11,719 nucleotides of DNA from contig JAFUES010000076.1 in assembly GCA_017470325.1 (NCBI GenBank), positions 1 through 11,719 on the forward strand, written 5' to 3'. A program made the translations under genes and the position numbers. This DNA comes from Oscillospiraceae bacterium. Its GTDB lineage: Bacteria; Bacillota_A; Clostridia; Oscillospirales; Oscillospiraceae. Every line of letters starts with the position of its first letter. Position 1 is the first letter of the stretch. Below are positions 6,078-11,719 of this stretch, piece after piece. A model generated the notes under the pieces. The model was not told the DNA's origin. It worked only from the letters and a program-made list of their open reading frames with translations, and ran no database searches.

Positions 6078-7258
6078 GAACGATCTATATCGACTGCAGC
6101 ATGGGCGCTGCCGGCGACATGCTGATGGCGGCGCTGCTGGCGCTGCACCCGGACCCGGAGGGCTTTCTCCAACGGCTCAATGCCGCCCTGCCGGAGAACG
6201 TGACGGTCACGGCGGAGCATGCGGTCAAGCGGGGCATCAGCGGGACCCATGTGCATGTGGTCATCGACGGGGAAGAGGAAGGCCGCGAGCACGGCCATCA
6301 TCATCCCCACACCAATATTCAGGAGATCTACGCAAAGATCGACGCGCTGCCGGTACCGGAAGCGGTGCGGCGGAATACGCGGGCGGTCTATGAGCGTATT
6401 GCCCGAGCCGAAAGCCAGGTCCACGGCCGCCCCGTGGAGAACATTCATCTCCACGAGCTGGGCAGTCTGGACGCGCTGGCGGATATACTGGGTGTCTGCC
6501 TGCTGATAGAGGAGCTGGCGCCGGAGAAGGTGCTGGCCTCCCCGGTGCATGTGGGCAGTGGGACGGTGCGGTGCGCCCACGGCCTGATGCCGGTTCCGGC
6601 CCCGGCCACAGAGCTATTGCTGCACGGTATCCCCATGTACAGCGGCCAGATCCAGGGAGAGCTGTGCACCCCAACTGGCGCTGCGCTGCTGGCCCACTTC
6701 GTACAGGACTTTGGCCCCATGCCTGCCCTGCGGGTGGAAAAGAGCGGCTATGGCCTGGGCACCAAGGATTTTGAGACAGCCAACGCCCTGCGCGTGCTGC
6801 TGGGCGAGACCGGACAGCGGCAGGACCGTGTTCTGGAGCTGGTATGCAACTTGGACGATATGACGCCGGAGGCCCTGGGCTTTGTCCAGGAGGAGCTGAT
6901 GGCCCGGGGGGCCCTGGACGCCTATACCACTCACATCGGTATGAAGAAGAACCGGCCTGGAATTATGTTAACCTGCATGTGCCGGGAGGCACAGCGGGAG
7001 GATATGCTCCAGTGCCTGTTTCATAATACCAGCACCCTGGGGGTGCGGGAATATGTCTGTGACCGCTATACCCTGCAGCGCAGCCAGCGGACGGTGGAGA
7101 CCGTCTATGGTCCGGTGCGCGTCAAGCGGGCCGAGGGCTGGGGCGTATGCCGGGAAAAGGCCGAGTATGAGGATCTGGCCCGGATCGCCCGGGAACAGGG
7201 AATCAGTCTGAAAGAGGCGGAGGCCCTGGTCAAAGAGGCCGATGACAGAGGGCGGTAA
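6074..7258 (+). CDS. larC: Nickel insertion protein LarC (nickel-pincer cofactor)
   Basis: LarC inserts nickel into the dithiolated pincer nucleotide in a CTP-dependent reaction. I start it at the GTG at 6074, which shares GTGA with the larE stop. The protein then begins MRTIYIDCSMGAAGDM, the canonical LarC opening (DCSMGAAGD at 7-15). The reading frame is open further upstream to 5837, but that part is a shadow of larE. Further landmarks are a His-rich stretch EHGHHHPH (72-79) likely to bind metal, HLHELGSLDALADI, CAHGLMPVPAPATELLL, GELCTPTGAALL and, in the C-terminal domain, CNLDDMTPEALGFV and GMKKNRPG. In L. plantarum LarC arises from two reading frames joined by programmed frameshifting; here the 394 residues lie in one uninterrupted frame. 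Last gene of the operon, followed 43 bp later by a terminator. Confidence 0.94.
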   Translation: MRTIYIDCSMGAAGDMLMAALLALHPDPEGFLQRLNAALPENVTVTAEHAVKRGISGTHVHVVIDGEEEGREHGHHHPHTNIQEIYAKIDALPVPEAVRRNTRAVYERIARAESQVHGRPVENIHLHELGSLDALADILGVCLLIEELAPEKVLASPVHVGSGTVRCAHGLMPVPAPATELLLHGIPMYSGQIQGELCTPTGAALLAHFVQDFGPMPALRVEKSGYGLGTKDFETANALRVLLGETGQRQDRVLELVCNLDDMTPEALGFVQEELMARGALDAYTTHIGMKKNRPGIMLTCMCREAQREDMLQCLFHNTSTLGVREYVCDRYTLQRSQRTVETVYGPVRVKRAEGWGVCREKAEYEDLARIAREQGISLKEAEALVKEADDRGR

Positions 7259-7301
7259 TTCGTTACGCTTTTCGGACTTTCCTTCAACAAGCGAATCATG
7301 T

Positions 7302-7333
7302 AAAAATCCCACTCCAATCGGAGAGGGATTTTT
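7302..7333. terminator. Bidirectional terminator between larC and galT
   Basis: AAAAATCCC (7302-7310) pairs with GGGATTTTT (7325-7333), and CTCC (7312-7315) with GGAG (7320-7323), separated by an A/A mismatch; the loop is AATC. The A-run and T-run make it a good intrinsic terminator in both directions, ending larC on the plus strand and galT on the minus strand. Confidence 0.9.
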
Positions 7334-7389
7334 ATTATGTTAAGTAAATTATGTAATCCGTATTATGTAAATTACATTATGTCAACAGA
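7334..7389 (+). repeat. Four ATTATGT units at exact 14-bp spacing
   Basis: ATTATGT occurs at 7334, 7348, 7362 and 7376, each 14 bp apart, each followed by seven variable bases (usually with AA at unit positions 9-10). The patch is very AT-rich in a GC-rich window. It contains the odd-centred palindromes ATGTAA-A-TTACAT (7365-7377) and ACAT-T-ATGT (7374-7382). It lies between the terminator and the galT stop, so it would be in the 3' untranslated part of the galT message. Confidence 0.7.
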
Positions 7390-7395
7390 CCGATA

Positions 7396-8889
7396 TCACA
7401 GCGCGTTGACTGCGTCTATGAAGCGCAGGAAGGCAGCCTGCCCTGCGGCATTGCGCTTGTATACGCCGGCATCCTCCAACACACGCAGGAACACCGCGCC
7501 CACCTCCTGCCGCAGGACCTCCTCGGCATTCTCCGCGTTGAAGTCCCGACGGCGCAGGATCTCCTCGGCCCAGTCGGCATGTGGGGCAAGCTGCTCGCTG
7601 CTGCGCAGATCGGTGCGGTCAAGCATGGCTGCTTTCAACTCCGCCAGCTCTGTTTTCAGCCGGGAGGGGAGCACCGCCAGACCCATGACCTCAATGAGAC
7701 CAATGTTCTCCTTTTTGATATGGTGCAGCTCCTGGTGGGGATGGAACAGACCCAGAGGATATTCCTCCGTGGTCAGGTTGTTGCGCAGCACCAGATCCAG
7801 CTGGTAATCCGCGCCCCGACGTCTGGCGATGGGGGTGATGGTGTTGTGGGGAACGCCCTCGGTCTCAGCGTAGATGGTAACGCTCTCATCCGTGTAGACC
7901 CGCCAGCAGCCCAGGATCTTGTCTGCCAGCTCCACGATGCGCTCACTGTCCGGCCCGGTCAGGCGGATAACGGACATGGGCCACTTGACAATGGCCGCAT
8001 CGATATCCTCATAGCCGACAAAGCGCAGCGGGGTCTCCGCCGGGGCCTTGGCCATGGCAAATTCGTAGTGCCCGCCCTGGAAGTGATCGTGGCTCAGGAT
8101 AGAGCCGCCCACAATAGGCAGGTCCGCGTTGGAACCCACAAAGTAGTGTGGATACTGGCCCACAAAATCAAAGAGCTTGCGAAAGGCGCTGCGGTCGATC
8201 TTCATTGGGGTGTGCTGGGCATTGAAGACGATGCAGTGCTCGTTATAGTACACATAGGGGGAGTACTGCCAGAACCAGGGACTGCCCGCAATGGTCAGGG
8301 GCAGGACTCGATGGTTCTGCCGGGCGGGATGGTTCATGCGCCCGGCATAGCCCTCGTTCTCAGCGCAGAGCTGGCATTTAGGGTAGCCCGCCTGGGGCGC
8401 CAGCCGTGCCGCCGCGATGGCCCGTGGGTCCTTCTCCGGCTTGGACAGGTTGATGGTGATGTCCAGATCGCCGTATTCGCAGCGGTAGACCCATTTGATG
8501 TCTCTGGCGATCCTATCCCGCCGAATATAATTGGTGTCGCAGCTGAAGCGGTAATACCAGTCCGTGGCGGCCATGGGATCCTGCTTCCGCAGTCCTTCAA
8601 AATGCCGCCGCACCTCGTGGGGCCAGGGGGTCAGCGCCCCCATGAGCCTGGTGTCGAACAGATCCCGGGCGGTGATGTTGTCATCTAGCAGGCCGCGGCG
8701 CACCGCGTCGTCCGTCAGCGCGTCCAGAAGTTCAGCCAGCGACTGACCGGAGTACACTGCTTCCTCCGCATCCGCTTCGTCCAGCTGCAGGATCTCCAGA
8801 AGATGGTTGAACACATAGGTCTCATCTCCGGGCTGGATCAGGCCTTTTTCCAGGCCGTAGGCGATCAAAGTGTCAAGCGTTGCTCTCAT
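7396..8889 (-). CDS. galT: UDP-glucose--hexose-1-phosphate uridylyltransferase, class II
   Basis: GalT exchanges UMP between UDP-glucose and galactose-1-phosphate, the second step of the Leloir pathway. This is the long Firmicutes class II form (497 residues), not the shorter E. coli type of about 350. Landmarks are the N-terminal helical region (1-100), a CQLC pair (172-175), the segment around 200-230 (PLTIAGSPWFWQYSPYVYYN) and the active-site motif SHDHFQGG at 266-273. H269 is the expected uridylylated histidine, as the second His of HxHxQ. GGAGGA lies just before the ATG within the end of galK, and the two genes overlap by 4 bp (ATGA), so they are translationally coupled. The gene ends 62 bp from the bidirectional terminator at 7302-7333. 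Confidence 0.95.
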   Translation of the reverse strand: MRATLDTLIAYGLEKGLIQPGDETYVFNHLLEILQLDEADAEEAVYSGQSLAELLDALTDDAVRRGLLDDNITARDLFDTRLMGALTPWPHEVRRHFEGLRKQDPMAATDWYYRFSCDTNYIRRDRIARDIKWVYRCEYGDLDITINLSKPEKDPRAIAAARLAPQAGYPKCQLCAENEGYAGRMNHPARQNHRVLPLTIAGSPWFWQYSPYVYYNEHCIVFNAQHTPMKIDRSAFRKLFDFVGQYPHYFVGSNADLPIVGGSILSHDHFQGGHYEFAMAKAPAETPLRFVGYEDIDAAIVKWPMSVIRLTGPDSERIVELADKILGCWRVYTDESVTIYAETEGVPHNTITPIARRRGADYQLDLVLRNNLTTEEYPLGLFHPHQELHHIKKENIGLIEVMGLAVLPSRLKTELAELKAAMLDRTDLRSSEQLAPHADWAEEILRRRDFNAENAEEVLRQEVGAVFLRVLEDAGVYKRNAAGQAAFLRFIDAVNAL

Positions 8890-10064
8890 AGTTCCTCCAC
8901 CAAAATGCCGCCTTCGGGACGGATATTCAAAACGTGACAGCTGCCTGGGCCAAAGATATTTTCGATCCCTGAGCGGAAGTCCTCCAACATATTCAGAGGC
9001 ACAAAGGCCTGGATGGTGCCGGCAAAGCCGCCGCCCTGGACCCGGAAGGCCCCCCGGCCGTCCAGCAGTTTTTCCGCCAGGGCCAGCGCCACGGCCAGAT
9101 CCTGATGCTCTTTATAGCCTGCTGGGACCACATTCTGGAGATACATCCAGGAGGAGCGCCCGGAGGCCTTGGCCAACTCCAGGAAACGGTCGAAGGAGCC
9201 TTCCTTCAATGCCTGTACCTGTTGTGTGACTCGACGGTTGTCCTCAAAAATGTGGACAGCCCGGAGGACAGCCCGGTCGCCGGCGGCCCTGCGGACCTCC
9301 GGCAGACGGCGGTAGAATTCCGCCTCGTCCACCTGACGCAGATGCTCCTGCCCGAAGACCCGGGACACGGCCCCCAGTTCCCCGGGAATGGCCGCATACT
9401 CGGCGGTCAGATCCGCGTGGTCCGCACCGCTGTCAATGATGCACAGAGCGTGGCCCACAGCGGCCAGATCCAGATCCATGTGCTCCACCCGGGGGGCATC
9501 TTTGTCCGCAAAGTCGATGGTGATGACGCCGCCGATGGCGCAGGCCGCCTGGTCCATCAGGCCGCAGGGCTTATCGAAGTACACGTTCTCCGCAAGCTGG
9601 CCCAGCTGGGCGATCTGCAAGGGGGTCAGGCCGCAGCCGGACAGATGGTTGGCGATGGTACCGATCAGCACCTCAAAGGCCGCGGAAGAAGAGAGCCCGC
9701 TGCCCGGCAGCACCCGGGATGTCACATAGGCGTCAAAGCCGGGGACGCTGCCGCCCCGGTCGGTGATGCCGGAGAGGATGCCGCGGATTAGAGCGGCAGT
9801 GGTCCCTACCTCCTCCGGATGCTTGGCCAGATCGTCCAGGTCGACGGTGCAGAGGGGATAACCCTCGCTGAGGACCCGAACCGTGCCGCTGCCGTTTAAT
9901 GCTACGGCGGCGGTGGTGTCCACACTGACGGCCGCAGCCAGGACCCGTCCCAGCTGGTGGTCCGTGTGGTTGCCGCCCAACTCCGTGCGGCCCGGGGCGG
10001 AAAAGAGATAGGCGGCGTCTGTTCCAAACGCCTGCCGGAAGCCTTGCTTCAAATGCTCGTACAT
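8886..10064 (-). CDS. galK: Galactokinase (GHMP family, divergent clostridial type)
   Basis: Phosphorylates galactose to galactose-1-phosphate with ATP. With the start chosen here it has 392 residues: GRTELGGNHTDHQ (25-37, galactokinase signature, divergent from GRVNLIGEHTDYN), the ATP loop LPGSGLSSSAAFE (119-131), CGLMDQAAC with likely catalytic D171, and the C-terminal GHMP motif QGGGFAGTIQAF (343-354). I prefer the ATG complementary to 10062-10064 because GGGAGG lies 8 nt before it. A longer in-frame ATG at 10110-10112 would add 16 residues. That ATG directly abuts a -10 box, so its transcript would start within or after it, and the extra codons include AGA, CTA, CAA and GTA, unlike the rest of the gene. 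The longer form is possible if transcription begins further upstream. Operon with galT; no epimerase or transporter in view. Confidence 0.9.
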   Translation of the reverse strand: MYEHLKQGFRQAFGTDAAYLFSAPGRTELGGNHTDHQLGRVLAAAVSVDTTAAVALNGSGTVRVLSEGYPLCTVDLDDLAKHPEEVGTTAALIRGILSGITDRGGSVPGFDAYVTSRVLPGSGLSSSAAFEVLIGTIANHLSGCGLTPLQIAQLGQLAENVYFDKPCGLMDQAACAIGGVITIDFADKDAPRVEHMDLDLAAVGHALCIIDSGADHADLTAEYAAIPGELGAVSRVFGQEHLRQVDEAEFYRRLPEVRRAAGDRAVLRAVHIFEDNRRVTQQVQALKEGSFDRFLELAKASGRSSWMYLQNVVPAGYKEHQDLAVALALAEKLLDGRGAFRVQGGGFAGTIQAFVPLNMLEDFRSGIENIFGPGSCHVLNIRPEGGILVEEL

Positions 10065-10112
10065 GACAGGATCCTCCCGGAACCATACAAGATCTTGTAG
10101 ATATCTGTCCAT

Positions 10113-10141
10113 ACTATACCATCCTTTTGTTGGGCGGTCAA
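10113..10141 (-). promoter_or_regulatory. Promoter of the galK-galT operon
   Basis: On the minus strand: TTGACC (10136-10141), exactly 17 bp, then TATAGT (10113-10118), each one base from consensus. Transcription would start near 10106, about 40 nt before the preferred galK start at 10064. It faces away from the pyr promoter at 10189-10218. Confidence 0.7.
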
Positions 10142-10188
10142 CCGGGGATGGGCCGGGAAACGGCCTTCGATTTTGGTGGAAATGTACA

Positions 10189-10218
10189 TTGACAAAGAAT
10201 GTGGGGCGCGGCTATAAT
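10189..10218 (+). promoter_or_regulatory. Promoter of the pyrimidine operon
   Basis: Perfect TTGACA (10189-10194) and perfect TATAAT (10213-10218) with an 18-bp spacer. Transcription should start near 10225, exactly where the PyrR-like hairpin begins. The -35 is overlapped by the 10-bp palindrome AATGTACATT (10181-10190). A separate GGCCG/CGGCC hairpin (10151-10165) lies between this promoter and that of galK. Confidence 0.85.
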
Positions 10219-10225
10219 AATTACA

Positions 10226-10345
10226 ATCTTTAAGACGATTCAGAGAGATCGGCAAGATGCAACAAAGGCAGGTCCCTGCCCGCTACGGCGGTTGGGGAAC
10301 TGTGTACCTTCGTATGTTCCGCCTTGCCGATGGCAAGGTTTTTTT
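10226..10345 (+). promoter_or_regulatory. PyrR-type transcription attenuator leader of pyrC
   Basis: The first bases of the transcript form a two-part stem: ATCTT (10226-10230) with AAGAT (10254-10258), a purine-rich 5' bulge, then CGAT (10236-10239) with ATCG (10248-10251). The loop TCAGAGAG resembles the CCNGNGAGG element of PyrR-binding RNAs with about two mismatches. The 3' half, ATCGGCAAG (10248-10256), is perfectly complementary over 9 bp to CTTGCCGAT (10323-10331), which forms the 5' arm and loop of the terminator. So binding-stem formation and antitermination exclude each other. The expected logic, by analogy with Bacillus PyrR, is that UMP-bound PyrR stabilises the first stem, freeing the terminator and stopping transcription when pyrimidines are plentiful. 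Two further hairpins fill the middle (GGCAG/CTGCC near 10267-10280; GGAAC/GTTCC near 10295-10319). No pyrR gene is in the window. Confidence 0.75.
10322..10345 (+). terminator. Intrinsic terminator of the pyr attenuator
   Basis: CCTTGCC (10322-10328), loop GAT, GGCAAGG (10332-10338), then seven T (10339-10345). It is a textbook terminator placed before, not after, a gene: the pyrC ribosome binding site starts 4 bp later. This position is the main reason to call the leader an attenuator. Confidence 0.88.
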
Positions 10346-10362
10346 GTTGGGAGGCGGCGTGT

Positions 10363-11574
10363 ATGACGGTATTCGATAAGACCCAGAAGCTCGGCAGCGG
10401 TGCGGACGTGTTTTCTGTTCAGAGCGCGGACGCGATCGCCGCTTTTTTCAATTCCAAACGGTATACGCTTTTTCCCGGCTTTTGCGATGTGCATGTGCAC
10501 TTTCGTGAGCCGGGTTTTTCTTATAAGGAGACCATTGCCAGCGGCTGTCGGGCGGCCGCCCATGGCGGCTACACAGCGGTCTGCCCCATGCCGAATCTGA
10601 ACCCGGTGCCGGACAGCCCGGAGACTCTGGAGCCTCAACTGGAGATCATCCGGCGGGACGCCTGCATCGGCGTCTACCCCTATGCGGCCATCACCAAAGG
10701 GGAGAGGGGCGAGACCCTCTCAGATATGGAGGCGCTGGCCGGACAGGTGGTCGCCTTCTCCGACGACGGCCACGGGGTGCAGTCGCGCCAGCAGATGCGC
10801 GAGGCCATGCAGAGGGCGAAAGCGCTGGGCAAATTGATTGTGGCCCACTGCGAGGACAACTCCCTGCTCCGGGGCGGCTATATCCACGACGGGGCCTACG
10901 CCGCGGCCCACGGGCATAAGGGCATCTGCAGCGAGAGCGAGTGGCGGCAGATCGAGCGGGACCTGAAGCTGGCGGATGAGACGGGCTGCGGCTATCATGT
11001 GTGCCACATCTCCACCAAAGAGAGCGTGGCCCTGATCCGGGACGCCAAGAAGAGCGGCGTGGACGTGAGCTGCGAGACCGGTCCCCATTACCTGCTGCTG
11101 GACGAAAACGACCTGCGGGAGGACGGCTGGTTCAAGATGAACCCGCCCCTGCGCTCGCGGGCGGACCGGGAGGCCCTGCTGGAGGGCGTCTGTGACGGGA
11201 CCATCGACATGATCGCCACGGACCACGCGCCACACAGCGCGGAAGAAAAGGCTAAGGGCCTGGCGGGCAGCGCCTTCGGGATCGTGGGCCTGGAGACGGC
11301 CTTCCCGCTGCTGTACACCGAGCTGGTGAAAAAAGGCGTGCTGCGTTTGGAACAGTTGGTCGGGCTGTTGACAGAAAAGCCCAGAGTGCGCTTCCGGATC
11401 CCCCTTGGCAACGACTTCTCCGTGTGGGATCTGGATGCGGAATATGAGATCGACCCCGCGGACTTCCTGTCCAAGGGGAGAGCGACGCCCTTCGCCGGGC
11501 GGTGGGTGAGCGGCAGATGCCTGCTCACCGTATACAATGGAAACATCGTCTATCAAGCTGCAATGGAGGAATAA
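10363..11574 (+). CDS. pyrC: Dihydroorotase (class I), de novo pyrimidine synthesis
   Basis: Zinc-dependent amidohydrolase that cyclises carbamoyl-aspartate to dihydroorotate. Metal-site motifs in order are DVHVHFREPG, AFSDDGHGV (the Asp ligand region), AHCED, CHIST and ATDHAPHS. The substrate-binding NPPLR is also present. The start at 10363 is preceded by GGGAGG (10349-10354) at 8 nt; an in-frame TTG at 10324 would lie inside the terminator stem and is rejected. The protein is 403 residues, about 20-30 shorter than usual class I enzymes. The shortening is at the N-terminus, where the ordinary opening beta-sandwich strands ('..I.NG.v.d.') are replaced by MTVFDKTQKLGSGADVF, while the barrel appears complete. 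First gene after the attenuator; carB follows after 3 bp. Confidence 0.94.
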   Translation: MTVFDKTQKLGSGADVFSVQSADAIAAFFNSKRYTLFPGFCDVHVHFREPGFSYKETIASGCRAAAHGGYTAVCPMPNLNPVPDSPETLEPQLEIIRRDACIGVYPYAAITKGERGETLSDMEALAGQVVAFSDDGHGVQSRQQMREAMQRAKALGKLIVAHCEDNSLLRGGYIHDGAYAAAHGHKGICSESEWRQIERDLKLADETGCGYHVCHISTKESVALIRDAKKSGVDVSCETGPHYLLLDENDLREDGWFKMNPPLRSRADREALLEGVCDGTIDMIATDHAPHSAEEKAKGLAGSAFGIVGLETAFPLLYTELVKKGVLRLEQLVGLLTEKPRVRFRIPLGNDFSVWDLDAEYEIDPADFLSKGRATPFAGRWVSGRCLLTVYNGNIVYQAAMEE

Positions 11575-11577
11575 GAC

Positions 11578-11719
11578 ATGGCAAAGCGTACAGACATCAA
11601 GAAAGTTCTCATCATCGGCTCCGGCCCCATCGTCATCGGGCAGGCGGCGGAATTCGATTACGCGGGCACCCAGGCCTGCCTGGCCCTGAAGGAAGAGGGC
11701 TACGAGGTGGTGCTGGTCA
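11578..11719 (+). CDS. carB: Carbamoyl-phosphate synthase large subunit, N-terminal part (cut by window edge)
   Basis: Forty-seven codons are visible. [20 protein letters not shown] followed by [20 protein letters not shown] is the invariant N-terminus of CarB, the ATP-grasp subunit that makes carbamoyl phosphate from bicarbonate, ammonia and ATP. GGAGG (11565-11569), inside the end of pyrC, lies 8 nt before the ATG, and the genes are 3 bp apart, so carB shares the pyr attenuator. The window ends here. The small glutaminase subunit carA is not upstream, so it is either downstream or elsewhere. Confidence 0.95.
   Translation, partial: MAKRTDIKKVLIIGSGPIVIGQAAEFDYAGTQACLALKEEGYEVVLV

Noticed and set aside
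6074..7258. Programmed frameshift in larC as in Lactobacillus plantarum
   Set aside because: Both LarC halves are in one continuous frame with no internal stop, so no frameshift is needed.
7334..7389. CRISPR array
   Set aside because: Units are only 7 bp conserved at 14-bp spacing, far below CRISPR repeat and spacer lengths, and no cas gene is present.
7579..8688. A 369-codon plus-strand frame opposite galT
   Set aside because: It is a shadow of the class II GalT coding region; no family resemblance and no promoter or ribosome binding site.
10257..10379. Possible 40-codon leader peptide through the pyr attenuator, starting at ATG 10257
   Set aside because: No proper ribosome binding site; its start lies inside the PyrR-like stem, and no codon pattern suggests a sensing peptide. 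An open frame this short is likely by chance in GC-rich DNA.

Overview
The window is GC-rich and Gram-positive in style: strong GGAGG-type ribosome binding sites, sigma-A-like promoters and short intrinsic terminators. A class II galactose uridylyltransferase, a divergent clostridial-type galactokinase, an ACT/PFL-family gene pair and a PyrR-type leader before dihydroorotase together suggest a high-GC member of the Clostridia, probably Oscillospiraceae-like. The taxon is an inference from gene types and base composition only.

Layout. (1) 1-287, minus: the N-terminal end of a ClC-type chloride channel/transporter, cut by the window edge. (2) 449-784, plus: a 111-residue Nif11-like protein with its own promoter, followed by a hairpin at 804-831. 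(3) 847-2481, minus: a two-gene operon of a small ACT-domain protein and a PFL-family (UPF0210/DUF711) protein. (4) 2584-7333, plus: a six-gene operon moaA-moaC-MOSC-larB-larE-larC with overlapping or nearly touching genes, closed by a bidirectional terminator. (5) 7334-7389: an AT-rich patch with four ATTATGT units spaced exactly 14 bp. (6) 7396-10064, minus: galK-galT, a Leloir galactose operon with a 4-bp overlap. (7) 10189-11719, plus: a pyrimidine operon with a consensus promoter, a leader that looks like a complete PyrR attenuator, pyrC, and the start of carB, which runs off the window.

How the genes work together. MoaA and MoaC make cyclic pyranopterin monophosphate from GTP for molybdenum cofactor, and the MOSC protein is a likely sulfur or Moco carrier/transferase. 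LarB, LarE and LarC make the nickel-pincer nucleotide cofactor of LarA-type racemases/epimerases from nicotinic acid adenine dinucleotide. Having both cofactor pathways in one apparent transcript is the most striking organisation here; neither larA nor the later Moco genes lie in the window. GalK and GalT convert galactose to galactose-1-phosphate and exchange it onto UDP. PyrC and CarB belong to de novo UMP synthesis, and the leader suggests UMP-responsive transcription attenuation.

No mobile element genes, tRNA, rRNA or CRISPR array were seen, and no stretch above 300 bases lacks a gene. I found no clearly new system. The items most worth checking are the combined Moco/nickel-pincer operon, the 14-bp phased repeats with two matching copies inside larE and larC, the three-cysteine LarE, the moaA leader hairpin and the pyr attenuator.
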